DNA of 64,000 nt from Paraplanobispora takensis (GCF_016863195.1 NZ_BOOK01000022.1:1-64000); one strand, 5' to 3'. Positions 40,638 through 51,503 are shown, counted from the stretch's first letter. The notes: a model not told the origin generated them from the letters alone. A program made the numbers and translations.

Positions 40638-41525
40638 TTAGCCGTGCCGGGGCTCCCACCGGAACAGCCACCTGGCCAGCAGCGCTCCGATCACGACCCA
40701 GACGAGCAGGATCCCGATCGAGGGCAGTGCGGCCGTCCACTGCCCGGCCATCGTCAGCTTCTCGCCGCCGTCGCCGAAGTGGTCGGCGCCGAGGAAGCCG
40801 GTGCGCATCATCTCCACGATCGGAGTGACCGGCAGCAGGTTCGAGACCACGGCCAGCGGGCCGGGCAGCGCGTCGGCGGGGAAGGCGACCGGCGCGGCGA
40901 CCATCATGACGAGCAGCACCGGCAGCACCGTGATCTGCGCCATCTCCGCGTTGGGCGTCATCCCGGAGAAGGCCGCCGCGAGCAGGCCGAACACCGCGAC
41001 GCCCAGGACGGCGGCGAGCACCATCAGCGGCACGTTGACCGGCAGGACGTCCTCGAAACGGTTGACCCAGATCCCGATCAGCAGCGCCTGGAAGAGGAAG
41101 ACGGCCAGGGCGCCGAGGCCGCTGCCCGCCATGACCGCCACCGCCGACGGCTGGCCCCCGCGCAGCCGCTTGAGCACCAGTTCCTCACGGCGGGAGGTGA
41201 AGGCGTTGACCAGGTTGATGAAGACGGCGAACGCCAGCATCAGGCCGGGCACGCCGGTCAGGACGAACACCTTGCCCTCCACCCCGGCGACGTCACCGGT
41301 CGGGAAGCTGCTGTAGAGGGCCGCGAGCAGCAGCGGCATCAGCATCACGTTGAACAGCACGGTGGTGTTCCTGCCGACCAGGGTCAGGTCGAGCCGCGCC
41401 AGCCGTACGGCGTGCAGAACATCGGTCTTCGTCATCGCTCGCCACTCCTCGTCCGCCGCGCGGGCCGTACGCCCCCGCGGACCTCTTTCGTCCGTCACAC
41501 CGTCGTTCAGCGTCGTCGTGCGCAT
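40638..41525 (-). CDS. ABC-2 type permease (second module)
   Basis: About 295 residues from ATG 41525, whose TGAGATG arrangement with the ATPase stop and upstream GGGAGAGG suggest coupled translation. ATG 41435 (MTKTDVLHAVRLARLDL), with GAGGAG before it, would remove a charged 30-residue leader and is also plausible. Six hydrophobic segments follow, for example VLFNVMLMPLLLAALYS, VPGLMLAFAVFINLVNAF, LMVLAAVLGVAVFGLLAAA and SIGILLVWVVIGALLA. RREELVLKRLRGGQP is the coupling region. Confidence 0.88.
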   Translation of the reverse strand: MRTTTLNDGVTDERGPRGRTARAADEEWRAMTKTDVLHAVRLARLDLTLVGRNTTVLFNVMLMPLLLAALYSSFPTGDVAGVEGKVFVLTGVPGLMLAFAVFINLVNAFTSRREELVLKRLRGGQPSAVAVMAGSGLGALAVFLFQALLIGIWVNRFEDVLPVNVPLMVLAAVLGVAVFGLLAAAFSGMTPNAEMAQITVLPVLLVMMVAAPVAFPADALPGPLAVVSNLLPVTPIVEMMRTGFLGADHFGDGGEKLTMAGQWTAALPSIGILLVWVVIGALLARWLFRWEPRHG

Positions 41526-41526
41526 C

Positions 41527-42600
41527 TCAGGCCTCTCCCACGACCCGCATGAAGACGTCCTCCAGGGTTCCGCGGCGCACGGCCAGGCGCTCCAGGGTCT
41601 CGCCACGCGTGTCGGCCCAGGCGAGCAGCGGCCGGAGGGCGGCGTGCGCGCGGGTCCCGGCGTCGGATCCGGACAGGGTGTAGCCGACCTCGGTGCCGCC
41701 GGAGGCGTAGGTCAGCGCCGGGGCGACGCCGTCCAGCACGGGCAGGTCGCCGAAGGTCCAGGAGGTGCCGGGGAGCCGGAAGGCGATCATGTCGCCGGAG
41801 GTGGCCACCACCTCCTCGACCGCGCCGTGGGTGTGGATGCGGCCCTCGTGCATGATGGCCAGCCGGTCGGCCAGGCGCTCGGCCTCCTCCAGATAGTGCG
41901 TGGTCAGCAGCACGGTGGTGCCCGCGTCGCGCAGGTCCTCCACGACCTTCCAGGTCGTACGGCGCGCCTCGGGGTCCATCCCGGTGGTCGGCTCGTCCAG
42001 GAAGAGCACCTCGGGCGCCGCCAGCACCGCGAGCGCGAGGTCGAGCCGGCGCTTCTGGCCGCCGGACAGCTGCTTGACCCTGACCCGGGCCTTCTTCTCC
42101 AGGCCCACCAGCTCCAGCGCACCCATGGTGACGCGGTCGACCCGCCGGATCCGGCTGCCCAGGAGGGTGAACCCGCCCGGCAGCTCGGTGCTGCCGGACA
42201 TGGTGACCGGGCGGCCGGCGTCCCGGCTCAGTCCCTTCCACAGGTCCACGGTCTCGGCCACCGTGAGGTCGCCGAGGAAGCCGCCCTCCTGCAGCATGAT
42301 GCCCACGCGGGGGCGCAGCTCGCGGTGCTGCCGGATCGGGTCGAGGCCCAGGACCCGGACGGTGCCGTCGGTGGCGGGCGCGTAGCCCTCCAGGACCTCC
42401 ATCGTGGTGGTCTTGCCGGCCCCGTTGGTGCCCAGCAGGGCGAAGACCTCTCCACGGGGGACGGTGAAGGAGATGCCGCGCACGGCCTCGAAGTCACCGT
42501 ACTTCTGCCGGAGCCCGCCGACCTCGATCACGTCCTCGGGGCCGGTGGTTCCGGTGCCGGTCGCGTCCGCAAGCTGTCGTGTTCTCATGGGAAAAATCAT
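41527..42600 (-). CDS. ABC transporter ATPase (second module)
   Basis: 357 residues. Walker A GTNGAGKT (57-64), signature LSGGQKRRLDLA, Walker B VLFLDEPTTGMDPEA and switch His in TTHYLEEAE are intact. A long C-terminal domain (about 265-357) contains VAPALTYASGGTEVGYTLSG and LEDVFMRVVGEA. ATG 42600 (MIFPMRTRQL) follows GCAGGTAG; ATG 42588 is possible. It opens the leftward module ATPase-permease-kinase-regulator. Confidence 0.92.
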   Translation of the reverse strand: MIFPMRTRQLADATGTGTTGPEDVIEVGGLRQKYGDFEAVRGISFTVPRGEVFALLGTNGAGKTTTMEVLEGYAPATDGTVRVLGLDPIRQHRELRPRVGIMLQEGGFLGDLTVAETVDLWKGLSRDAGRPVTMSGSTELPGGFTLLGSRIRRVDRVTMGALELVGLEKKARVRVKQLSGGQKRRLDLALAVLAAPEVLFLDEPTTGMDPEARRTTWKVVEDLRDAGTTVLLTTHYLEEAERLADRLAIMHEGRIHTHGAVEEVVATSGDMIAFRLPGTSWTFGDLPVLDGVAPALTYASGGTEVGYTLSGSDAGTRAHAALRPLLAWADTRGETLERLAVRRGTLEDVFMRVVGEA

Positions 42601-42658
42601 GATCTACCTGCTCAGTCGCAGGTAGTCGTGGATATCACCAGAGAGATATGGATCTCGT

Positions 42659-42694
42659 GGGTGCCCCGGATGACATTTGTCATCCGGGGCACCC
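42659..42694 (-). terminator. 16-bp perfect hairpin after the tricorn-type protease gene
   Basis: gggtgccccggatgac, loop attt, then the exact complement (42679-42694). It lies 31 bases beyond the protease stop and 59 bases ahead of the ABC ATPase start. There is no U-run, but it is the longest perfect stem with a short loop in the window, so termination or insulation between the two genes is likely. Confidence 0.7.
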
Positions 42695-42724
42695 GAACGC
42701 CGGGGCCGGGGCTCCGGATGCCCC

Positions 42725-45700
42725 CTACGGGCGGGGCGGCAGGGCGGGACGGCGCCGGGAGGGGCGGGTCGCGGCGTCCGGCGGGGTCGCGGCGGGACGT
42801 TCCTCCAGAGCGGCCAGCGCGAGCCGTACCGCCTCCTCGATCTGCGGGTCGCGCCCGGCGGCCCAGTCGTCCGGGGTGATGTCCACCTCGACGTCCGGGT
42901 CCACTCCGTAGTTCTCCACGCCCCAGCCCAGGCCCTCGAACCAGAAGGAGTACCTCGGCACCGTGACGGCCGACCCGTCCACCAGGCGGTGGTCGTCCTC
43001 GATGCCGATGACCCCGCCCCAGGTCCGGGTGCCGACCACCGGGCCCAGCTTGTGGATCTTGAAGGCGGCCGTGACGATGTCGCCGTCGGAGCCGGCGTTG
43101 TAGTCGGTGACCGCGACCAGCGGGCCGCGCGGGGCGTCCTCGGGATAGGTGATCGGCATCAGGCCGCGGGGCAGGTCCCAGGCGATGACCCGGCGCAGCA
43201 GCTTCTCGATGACCAGCTCGGAGGTATGGCCGCCCCGGTTGCCCCGGACGTCCACCACGAGCCCCTCGAAGGTCATCTCCCGGCGCAGGTCGCGGTGGAA
43301 CTGGGCCCAGCCCTCGGCGACCATGTCCGGGATGTGCAGATAGCCCAGCCGCCCGCCGCTCAGCTCACGGACGTGCGCCCGGCGACCGGCCACCCAGTCC
43401 TGGTAGCGCAGTCGCCGGTCGTCACGCAGCGGCGTGACGACCACCCGGCGCCCGCCCCCGAGGGTCAGCTCGACCGGCTTGCCCGCCGCGCCGACCAGCA
43501 GCCGCGCGGGGCCCTGCGGCGGCACCGGGCGGCCGTCGACCGCCAGCAGCGTCTCCCCCCGCAGCACCCCCGCGCCGGGCACGGCCAGCGGGGAGCGGGC
43601 GTGCACGTCCGACGACTCGCCGGGCAGCACCCGGTCCACCTGCCAGCGGCCCTCGTCGTTGCGCGAGACGTCCGCGCCGAGCAGGCCCACCGCGTCGCTG
43701 GAGGGCGATCCCCAGGGCGCGGGGATGACGTAGGCGTGCGAGCTGCCGAGCTCGCCGGCCACCTCCCACAGCAGGTCGGCGAAGTCGTCGTTGGTGGCGA
43801 CCCGGTCCACCAGCGGCCGGTACTCCTCCAGCACGGCGTCCCACTCGACGTCCGCCATGTCCTCCACCCAGAAGTCGGCCCGCACCCGGCGGCCCATCTG
43901 CGCGTAGGCGTGCCGCCGGTAGACGACGGGGTCGACGGTGATCCGGATCCTCGACACGTCCACGGTCACGTCGTCGTCGCCGTTCTTGCCGGTGGCCGGG
44001 CGGACGGTGAGCGTGCCCTTGTCGGAGACGACCAGGCGGGTGCCGTCGCCGCTGACCCGGTACCAGTCGAGCTTGTCGACCAGTTCCTCGCAGGTGCGCT
44101 TGACCAGGTCGTAGCGGTCGAGGGCGGGCCTGGGCGATTCCCCGCCGAGGTCGCCCCTGTCCTCGCCCAGTTCCCCGGCCAGCGGCTCGCGCAGCCAGAC
44201 GAACCCGCCCTTGACCGCGCGCAGCGTCGAGTAGCGGCCCTCGGGCACCGGCACCTGCACGACGCGGGCGACGATCCCCTCGGTGTCCACCGTGATCGGG
44301 GCAGGCTCCTTCTTCTTCCCGCCGTCGCCGTCACCGTCGCCGCCGTCCGCCCCGGCCACCGGCCGCCCGTCGATGCTGGGCGCGAAGGGCGAGGGGGTGG
44401 AGGCGGCCAGCGGGACCAGATAGGGGCGGTAGCCGTACGGGAAGGACATGTCGAAGGAGTGCGCGTCGTAGACCGGGTCGAAGCCGCGACGCGACAGGAA
44501 GGCCAGGTGGTCGCCGGCGAAGGCGGGCGAGACGTCCACGAAGCGGCCGTCGGTCACGTCGTGGATCACCCGGTCCACCACCCTGGCCAGCCGGATCCGG
44601 CGCAGCGGGGTGGCCTCGGGGTGCGACCAGGCCAGCCAGGCGGAGTCGGGCGACCAGGCCATGCCGTCGATCTGGCCGTTGGCGCGGGCCAGCTCGACGA
44701 CCTCGGCGGAGGCCACGTCCACCAGCAGCAGCCTGCCGTCCCTGGCCGCCACCGCGATGGTGCCCCCGTCGGGCGCGACGGCCAGGTCCCCGACCTCGCC
44801 CAGCTTCCCCTCGGCGATCCTGCGGGTCTCCCCGCCCCCGGCCGGGCCGATCTCCAGGCCGTGCGTCCGCCCGTCGTCGATGACCCACACCACCTGGTCG
44901 GCGCCGAGCATGCGGGGCTTGCCCGCGGCCAGCCCGGAGCTGAGCTGGCGCGCCGGGCCGTCGCGGTGGGTGAGCCAGTGCACGGTGCCCCGCACCTCCA
45001 CCGCGCTGGCCCGGCCGGTCGCGTCCACGGCCAGGTCGTCCAGCCTCCGGCCGGCGTCCACCGCCCGCGGCTGGCGCCCGCGCAGCGGGGAGCCGGGGCG
45101 GACGTCGAGCTTACGGGTCTCGGCGTCCAGGCCGTCGAGGATGTAGAGGTCACCGGCGTTCTGGTAGACGATCCGGGTCCCGTCGGTGGTGGCGTGCCGG
45201 GCGTAGAAGACGTCGTGGTCGGTGTGGCGGCGCAGCCCGGTGCCGTCGAGTTCCGTGGAGTAGAGGTTGCCGACCCCCTCGTGGTCGGACAGGAAGACCA
45301 GGCGCCCGTCGGCGAGCATCGGGCTGGCGAAGTGGCCGTCCAGCCCGGCCAGCAGCCGGGTGAAGCCGTCCGGCCCGCCGATCCACAGCCGGCCCGCCGT
45401 ACCGCCCCGGTAGCGCTTCCAGGTCCCCGGGTCACGGGCCAGGGAGGCGGTCAGCAGCGCGGTCGCGTCCTCGGTGATCGCCAGGTCGGTGACCGGGCCG
45501 TACGGCAGCCGCTCGGCGTTCCCGGCGGTGTCCAGCGCGTAGGCGAAGCTCATGGAGCCGAACGGCCGGCCGGTCGCGCTGATGGCGAGGATCCGGCCCT
45601 CAGGGGTCCACCCGCGAGTCCGGGTGCGGTAGTCGCCCCAGTAGGTCAGCCGCTCGGCGGAACCGCTCTCCAGGTCGGCCAGGAACACCTCGGGATCGCC

Positions 45701-45892
45701 CTCGCGCACGCTCGTCCATGCGACCTTGGAGGCGTCGGCGGACAGGCGGGGGTGGCTCGCCGGGGCCCGATCGGAGGACAGGCGCCAGGCCCTGCCCCCT
45801 TCCGCGGGGGCCGCCCAGACGTCGTCATCGGCGACAAACGTCAGCACATCCCCGGATATATGCGGAAATCGCAGGTAAGAACCAGAAACCAT
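42725..45892 (-). CDS. Tricorn-type S41 serine protease
   Basis: 1055 residues, the usual tricorn size. Residues 1 to about 650 hold beta-propeller repeats (for example FPHISGDVLTFVADDDVW, LSADASKVAWTS, ISATGRPFGSMSF). A C1-like domain with GSSHAYVIPAPWG supplies the catalytic Ser/His pair, followed by a PDZ domain (about 740-830, RGETLLAVDGRPV). The S41 core has nucleophile Ser935 (NAGSDGDI) and Glu993 (GVENYGVDP). The protein ends in a Pro/Arg tail. Tricorn degrades peptides released by the proteasome; no signal peptide is present, so it is cytoplasmic. Start ATG 45892 is close to the divergent adenosyltransferase promoter region. Confidence 0.93.
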   Translation of the reverse strand: MVSGSYLRFPHISGDVLTFVADDDVWAAPAEGGRAWRLSSDRAPASHPRLSADASKVAWTSVREGDPEVFLADLESGSAERLTYWGDYRTRTRGWTPEGRILAISATGRPFGSMSFAYALDTAGNAERLPYGPVTDLAITEDATALLTASLARDPGTWKRYRGGTAGRLWIGGPDGFTRLLAGLDGHFASPMLADGRLVFLSDHEGVGNLYSTELDGTGLRRHTDHDVFYARHATTDGTRIVYQNAGDLYILDGLDAETRKLDVRPGSPLRGRQPRAVDAGRRLDDLAVDATGRASAVEVRGTVHWLTHRDGPARQLSSGLAAGKPRMLGADQVVWVIDDGRTHGLEIGPAGGGETRRIAEGKLGEVGDLAVAPDGGTIAVAARDGRLLLVDVASAEVVELARANGQIDGMAWSPDSAWLAWSHPEATPLRRIRLARVVDRVIHDVTDGRFVDVSPAFAGDHLAFLSRRGFDPVYDAHSFDMSFPYGYRPYLVPLAASTPSPFAPSIDGRPVAGADGGDGDGDGGKKKEPAPITVDTEGIVARVVQVPVPEGRYSTLRAVKGGFVWLREPLAGELGEDRGDLGGESPRPALDRYDLVKRTCEELVDKLDWYRVSGDGTRLVVSDKGTLTVRPATGKNGDDDVTVDVSRIRITVDPVVYRRHAYAQMGRRVRADFWVEDMADVEWDAVLEEYRPLVDRVATNDDFADLLWEVAGELGSSHAYVIPAPWGSPSSDAVGLLGADVSRNDEGRWQVDRVLPGESSDVHARSPLAVPGAGVLRGETLLAVDGRPVPPQGPARLLVGAAGKPVELTLGGGRRVVVTPLRDDRRLRYQDWVAGRRAHVRELSGGRLGYLHIPDMVAEGWAQFHRDLRREMTFEGLVVDVRGNRGGHTSELVIEKLLRRVIAWDLPRGLMPITYPEDAPRGPLVAVTDYNAGSDGDIVTAAFKIHKLGPVVGTRTWGGVIGIEDDHRLVDGSAVTVPRYSFWFEGLGWGVENYGVDPDVEVDITPDDWAAGRDPQIEEAVRLALAALEERPAATPPDAATRPSRRRPALPPRP

Positions 45893-45921
45893 CGTTGCAT
45901 CATATTGTCAACCATGGTGTT

Positions 45922-45933
45922 AATACCGGTATT
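45922..45933. promoter_or_regulatory. Palindrome in the divergent protease/adenosyltransferase gap
   Basis: aataccggtatt, a perfect 12-base palindrome, sits in the middle of the 64-base gap between the two divergent starts. On the minus strand TATGAT (45899-45904) is 6 bases from the protease ATG and could be a -10 for a leaderless transcript. The gap is too short for a cobalamin riboswitch. Confidence 0.35.
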
Positions 45934-45956
45934 TTTCGGCCCGTTACGCTGGACTC

Positions 45957-46571
45957 ATGACGCGAGCTGACAGAGACAACCCCGTGGTGCTCTCCAAGAT
46001 CTACACCCGTACCGGAGACGACGGCACCACCGCTCTGGGCGACATGAGCCGCACCCGGAAGACCGATCCGCGCCTGGCCGCCTACGCCGACGTGGAGGAG
46101 GCCAACGCGGCGCTCGGCCTGGCCCTGTCCTTCTCGGCGTCCTCCGGGGCGGGATCGGGAAGCCTGGACGAGGACGTCGTCGCCGTCCTCACCCGGATCC
46201 AGAACGAGCTGTTCGACGTCGGGGCCGACCTGTGCACCCCGGTCGCGGAGAACCCCGAGTTCCCGCCGCTGCGGGTCGAGCCGTCCTACGTCGAGTGGCT
46301 GGAGGCCCGCTGCGACGAGTTCAACGAGCGGCTCAAGCCGCTGCGCAGCTTCATCCTGCCGGGCGGGAACCCGGTCGTCGCCCAGCTCCACGTGGCCAGG
46401 ACGGTCGTGCGCCGGGCCGAGCGCACGGTCTGGGCGGCCCTGGAGGCCCACGACGACGTCAACCCGCTGACCGCCAAGTATCTCAACCGGCTGAGCGACC
46501 TGATGTTCATCCTGTGCCGCATCGCGGCCGCGGGCGAGGAGATCCTCTGGAGGCCCGGCGGCACCCGCTGA
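45957..46571 (+). CDS. PduO-type cob(I)alamin adenosyltransferase
   Basis: 204 residues, forming coenzyme B12 from cob(I)alamin and ATP. The family ATP-binding start is KIYTRTGDDGTTALGDMSRT; DVEEANAALG, FILPGGNPVVAQLHVARTVVRRAER (only the motif ends are needed) and YLNRLSDLMFIL are the other PduO hallmarks. A typical member is 180-200 residues, so the gene is complete. It supplies the cofactor for the mutase served by MeaB in this window. It is divergent from the tricorn gene and convergent with the DUF2550 gene, 18 bases between stops. Confidence 0.93.
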   Translation: MTRADRDNPVVLSKIYTRTGDDGTTALGDMSRTRKTDPRLAAYADVEEANAALGLALSFSASSGAGSGSLDEDVVAVLTRIQNELFDVGADLCTPVAENPEFPPLRVEPSYVEWLEARCDEFNERLKPLRSFILPGGNPVVAQLHVARTVVRRAERTVWAALEAHDDVNPLTAKYLNRLSDLMFILCRIAAAGEEILWRPGGTR

Positions 46572-46589
46572 CGGGCGACCCGGGAGGGG

Positions 46590-47018
46590 TCAGGCGACGT
46601 CGAGGTGGGCGCCGGGCGGGGCCGACTCCAGCCAGGCGACGAACCCGGTGAGGGCGCGGTAACCGGCGGCCAGCTCGAAGGTGAAGCCCGCGCTCTCGCA
46701 CCGCAGGGCCGTCACGCCCTCCAGGAAGCCGAAGAACTCGCCGGTCCCGATCCGGCGTCGTCCGGAAACCACGAGGCCGCGCCTCACGATGACGTGGCGC
46801 GGCCTCGGCAGCAGACCTATGAGCGGGATCCAGTTGAGCCGTCCCCCGGCGTAACGGGCCACCCCCACCCGCCAGCCGCGCTTGCCCTCCACGGGGCGCA
46901 GACAGCACAGCACCGATCCGCGGGAACGGATGAGGACCAGGACCCGCAGGGACACAAGGGCGACGAGCACCACCGCCACGATGAGTACGTCACGCGCCAT
47001 GATGATCGCCGCCCCCAA
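46590..47018 (-). CDS. DUF2550 membrane protein
   Basis: 142 residues: one N-terminal helix (VLIVAVVLVALVSLRVLVLI), then a beta-rich DUF2550 domain (GSVLCCLRPVEGKRGWRVGV, LNWIPLIGLLPRPRHVIVRRGL, ALRCESAGFTFELAA). It follows atpC by 25 bases, the conserved actinobacterial position. The start is ambiguous: TTG 47018 has GGAG 6 bases before it, while ATG 47000 would remove six residues. Function is unknown; co-transcription with the ATP synthase operon is likely. Confidence 0.85.
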   Translation of the reverse strand: MGAAIIMARDVLIVAVVLVALVSLRVLVLIRSRGSVLCCLRPVEGKRGWRVGVARYAGGRLNWIPLIGLLPRPRHVIVRRGLVVSGRRRIGTGEFFGFLEGVTALRCESAGFTFELAAGYRALTGFVAWLESAPPGAHLDVA

Positions 47019-47043
47019 GAACCACTCCGCCCAGAAGCAGAAC

Positions 47044-47448
47044 CTATCCGACTTCCTCGCCGGCCGCGCGCAGCCGGGCCCGGGCGCGCTTGGCCTCGGC
47101 CGCGGCCTCCGCGTTCTCCTGGTCGGTCTCGACGGAGGCCTGAGCGCGCTCCATCGCGTTACGGGCGCGGGCGACGTCCACCTCGGAGCCGAGCTCGGCC
47201 ACCTCGGCCAGGATCGACACCTCGTTGTTGGCCACCGACACGAACCCGCCGTGCACCGCGGCGACCAGGTCGGGCTCGCCGCCGCGCTTGACCGTCAGCA
47301 CGCCGCCCTCGACGAGGACGCCCAGCACGGGAGCGTGCTGGGGCATGATGCCGATCTCACCCTCGATGGTCTTGGCGATGACCATGTCGGCCTCACCGGA
47401 CCAGATCTCGCGCTCCGGCGAGACGACGCCTACTCGCAGCTTCGCCAC
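47044..47448 (-). CDS. atpC: ATP synthase F1 epsilon subunit
   Basis: 134 residues: an N-terminal beta sandwich (LRVGVVSPEREIWSGEADMV, IGIMPQHAPVLGVLVEGG) and a C-terminal helical hairpin (AELGSEVDVARARNAMERAQ to the end). The subunit belongs to the central stalk and can inhibit ATP hydrolysis. GTG 47448 follows AAAGGAA. A strong hairpin lies between atpD and this gene and may lower its expression. Confidence 0.95.
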   Translation of the reverse strand: MAKLRVGVVSPEREIWSGEADMVIAKTIEGEIGIMPQHAPVLGVLVEGGVLTVKRGGEPDLVAAVHGGFVSVANNEVSILAEVAELGSEVDVARARNAMERAQASVETDQENAEAAAEAKRARARLRAAGEEVG

Positions 47449-47472
47449 TTTCTCTGCGTTCCTTTCGAACCA

Positions 47473-47502
47473 GGTGCCGGTACGGCGGGCCGTACCGGCA
47501 CC
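47473..47502 (-). promoter_or_regulatory. Hairpin between atpD and atpC
   Basis: A 13-bp perfect stem with a 4-base loop (ggtgccggtacgg with its complement; a 14th pair can form if the loop closes to two bases). It lies in the 62-base gap 9 bases after the atpD stop and 25 bases before the atpC start. There is no U-run, so partial termination or mRNA processing or stabilisation, rather than complete termination, is the likely effect. Confidence 0.6.
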
Positions 47503-47510
47503 GAAGGCGA

Positions 47511-48947
<1,437 letters not shown>

Positions 48948-49850
48948 TCACTCTTTCCCCGCTGCGGCGTCAGCCAGCGCGTTGGCGCCACCGACGATCT
49001 CGCTGATTTCCTGGGTGATCTCGGCCTGGCGAGCCTGGTTCATCTGCTGGGTGAACACGCGGATGAGCTCGTTGGCGTTGTCGGTCGCCGACTTCATGGC
49101 GCGGCGACGCGCGGCGTGCTCCGAGGCGGCCGACTGGAGCAGCGTGCTGAAGACGCGCGACTCCACGTAACGCGGGAGCAGCGAGTCGAGCACGTCGCCC
49201 GCGGTGGGCTCGAACTCGAAGTACGGCAGCGGCGTCTCCGGCTTCTCGGTGGTCTCCTCCACCGTCAGCGGCAGGACCCGCTTGACCGTGACCTCCTGCG
49301 TGAGCATGGAGACGAACTCGGTCGAGACGATGTGGATCTCGTCGATCCCGTCCGTCTCGGCCGAGAACGCGGAGATGAGCACGTCGGCGATCTCCTTGGC
49401 GTTGGCGTAGGAGGGGTTGTCGGAGAACCCGCCCCACTGCCCGCCCATCTCCCGTCCCCGGAAGCTGTGCCAGGTGATGCCCTTGCGCCCCACCACGTAG
49501 GGCACCGGCTCGACGCCCCTGCTGCGCAGCAGACCGGCCAGCGCCTCGGCCTCACGCAGGACGTTGGCGTTGAAGCCGCCGCAGAACCCGCGGTCACTGG
49601 TGACGATGAGCACGCCGGCCCTGGTGGGGTTGTCCTTCGCCACCGTCAGCGGGTGGTCGACGCTGGCGGTGTTGCTGACCACGCCCGTCACGGCGCGGGT
49701 GATCTCCCGCTCGTACGGCACGGCGGCCTGCATCCGCTGCTGCGCCTTGACGATGCGCGAGGAGGCGATGAGCTCCTGGGCGCGCGTGATCTTCGCCGTT
49801 GACCTGACCGACTTGATCCGCCGCCGCAGCAGTCTTAGCTGGGCACCCAT
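48948..49850 (-). CDS. atpG: ATP synthase F1 gamma subunit
   Basis: 300 residues forming the rotating central stalk. Conserved ends are visible: MGAQLRLLRRRIKSVRSTAK at the N-terminus and the C-terminal helix MKSATDNANELIRVFTQQMN. The middle holds the Rossmann-like domain with VTSDRGFCGGFNANVLREA. It ends 9 bases before atpD and starts 3 bases after atpA. Confidence 0.97.
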   Translation of the reverse strand: MGAQLRLLRRRIKSVRSTAKITRAQELIASSRIVKAQQRMQAAVPYEREITRAVTGVVSNTASVDHPLTVAKDNPTRAGVLIVTSDRGFCGGFNANVLREAEALAGLLRSRGVEPVPYVVGRKGITWHSFRGREMGGQWGGFSDNPSYANAKEIADVLISAFSAETDGIDEIHIVSTEFVSMLTQEVTVKRVLPLTVEETTEKPETPLPYFEFEPTAGDVLDSLLPRYVESRVFSTLLQSAASEHAARRRAMKSATDNANELIRVFTQQMNQARQAEITQEISEIVGGANALADAAAGKE

Positions 49851-49853
49851 CGG

Positions 49854-51503
49854 CTACTTCTTCTCGTCCGCGCGGACGTGCTTGGTGATCTTCTCCTGGC
49901 CGACCTTGTCGGCGCCGAGCGCCGCGACCGGCTCGTCGTTGACCAGCAGCTCGCCGGAGGAGGTCTCGAAGCCCTTCTTGAACTGCGTGATCGCGTCCTT
50001 CAGGGTCGTCACCGCGTCGTCCGACAGGTCCTTGGTCTCGCGGATGCTGTCGAAGACGCCCTTGTGCTCGCGACCGAGGTAGTCCAGGAACTCCGCCTCG
50101 AAGCGGCGGATGTCCTCGACCGGGACGTCGTCGAGCTCACCGGTGGTGCCGGCCCACACGGAGACGACCTGCTTCTCCACCGAGAACGGGCTGTACTGGG
50201 ACTGCTTGAGCAGCTCCACCAGGCGCTGACCGCGCTCCAGCTGGGCGCGGGAGGCCGCGTCCAGGTCGGAGGCGAAGGCCGCGAAGGCCTCCAGGTCGCG
50301 GTACTGCGACAGGGACAGACGCAGCGTGCCCGCGACCTTCCGCATCGCCTTGACCTGGGCCGAACCGCCGACTCGGGAGACCGAGACACCGACGTTGATC
50401 GCCGGGCGCACACCGGAGTTGAACAGGTCGGTCTCGAGGAAGCACTGACCGTCGGTGATGGAGATGACGTTGGTCGGGATGAACGCCGACACGTCGTTGC
50501 CCTTGGTCTCGATGATCGGCAGACCGGTCATCGAGCCGGCGCCCATGTCGTCGGAGAGCTTGGCGCAGCGCTCCAGCAGACGCGAGTGCAAGTAGAAGAC
50601 GTCGCCGGGGAAGGCCTCACGGCCCGGCGGGCGACGCAGCAGCAGGGAGACGGCGCGGTAGGCGTCGGCCTGCTTGGTCAGGTCGTCGAAGATGATGAGG
50701 ACGTGCTTGCCCTGGTACATCCAGTGCTGGCCGATGGCCGAGCCGGTGTAGGGGGCAAGGTACTTGAAGCCGGCCGGGTCGGAGGCCGGGGCGGCGACGA
50801 TGGTGGTGTACTCCATCGCGCCCGCCTCCTCGAGGCGACCCCTGACCTGGGCGATCGTCGAGCCCTTCTGGCCGACCGCGACGTAGACGCAGCGGACCTG
50901 CTTCGACGGGTCGCCGGACAGCCAGTTCTCACGCTGGTTGAGGATGGTGTCCACGGCGATGGCGGTCTTGCCGGTGCCGCGGTCACCGATGATCAGCTGG
51001 CGCTGGCCGCGGCCGATCGGGGTCATGGCGTCGACCGCCTTGAGACCCGTCTGCAGCGGCTCCTTCACCGGCTGGCGCTGGACCACCGAGGGGGCCTGCA
51101 GTTCGAGGGCGCGCAGGCCCTCGGACTCGATGGCACCCTTGCCGTCGAGCGGGTTGCCGAGCGGGTCGACCACGCGGCCGAGGAAGTTGTCGCCGATCGG
51201 CACGGACAGGACCTCGCCCGTCCGGCGGACCGACTGGCCCTCCTCGATCTTGCTGAAGTCGCCCAGAACAACGACACCGATCTCCCTGGGGTCCAGGTTC
51301 AGTGCCAGGCCACGCGTACCGTCCTCGAACTCGAGCAGCTCGTTCGCCATCGCCGAGGGAAGGCCGGAGACATGGGCGATGCCGTCGCCGCAGTCGACGA
51401 CGGTCCCGATCTCCTCGCGCGCGGCACCTTCCGGCTCGTACGCCTGGACGAAGCGCTCAAGCGCGTCCCGGATCTCGTCCGGCCGGATCGTAAGCTCCGC
51501 CAT
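49854..51503 (-). CDS. atpA: ATP synthase F1 alpha subunit
   Basis: 549 residues, non-catalytic nucleotide-binding subunit. Walker A GDRGTGKT at 173-180, [13 protein letters not shown] and the signature [17 protein letters not shown] are all present, with the N-terminal helix binding the delta subunit ([16 protein letters not shown]). The C-terminal tail is longer than in enterobacteria and charged, as in other actinobacteria (where an extended alpha C-terminus suppresses ATP hydrolysis in mycobacteria). Confidence 0.97.
   Translation of the reverse strand: MAELTIRPDEIRDALERFVQAYEPEGAAREEIGTVVDCGDGIAHVSGLPSAMANELLEFEDGTRGLALNLDPREIGVVVLGDFSKIEEGQSVRRTGEVLSVPIGDNFLGRVVDPLGNPLDGKGAIESEGLRALELQAPSVVQRQPVKEPLQTGLKAVDAMTPIGRGQRQLIIGDRGTGKTAIAVDTILNQRENWLSGDPSKQVRCVYVAVGQKGSTIAQVRGRLEEAGAMEYTTIVAAPASDPAGFKYLAPYTGSAIGQHWMYQGKHVLIIFDDLTKQADAYRAVSLLLRRPPGREAFPGDVFYLHSRLLERCAKLSDDMGAGSMTGLPIIETKGNDVSAFIPTNVISITDGQCFLETDLFNSGVRPAINVGVSVSRVGGSAQVKAMRKVAGTLRLSLSQYRDLEAFAAFASDLDAASRAQLERGQRLVELLKQSQYSPFSVEKQVVSVWAGTTGELDDVPVEDIRRFEAEFLDYLGREHKGVFDSIRETKDLSDDAVTTLKDAITQFKKGFETSSGELLVNDEPVAALGADKVGQEKITKHVRADEKK

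Noticed and set aside
38685-41552. Open rightward frame of 955 codons
   Set aside because: Antisense to the kinase, regulator and permease genes, which have clear motifs. Composition is typical of a high-GC shadow.
45893-45956. Possible cobalamin riboswitch before the adenosyltransferase
   Set aside because: Only 64 bases separate the divergent starts and no B12-box-like sequence is present.
42677-45970. Open rightward frame of 1097 codons
   Set aside because: It is antisense to the tricorn-type protease and rich in Gly/Arg/Val/His as expected of a complement frame; the protease has intact domains and catalytic residues.
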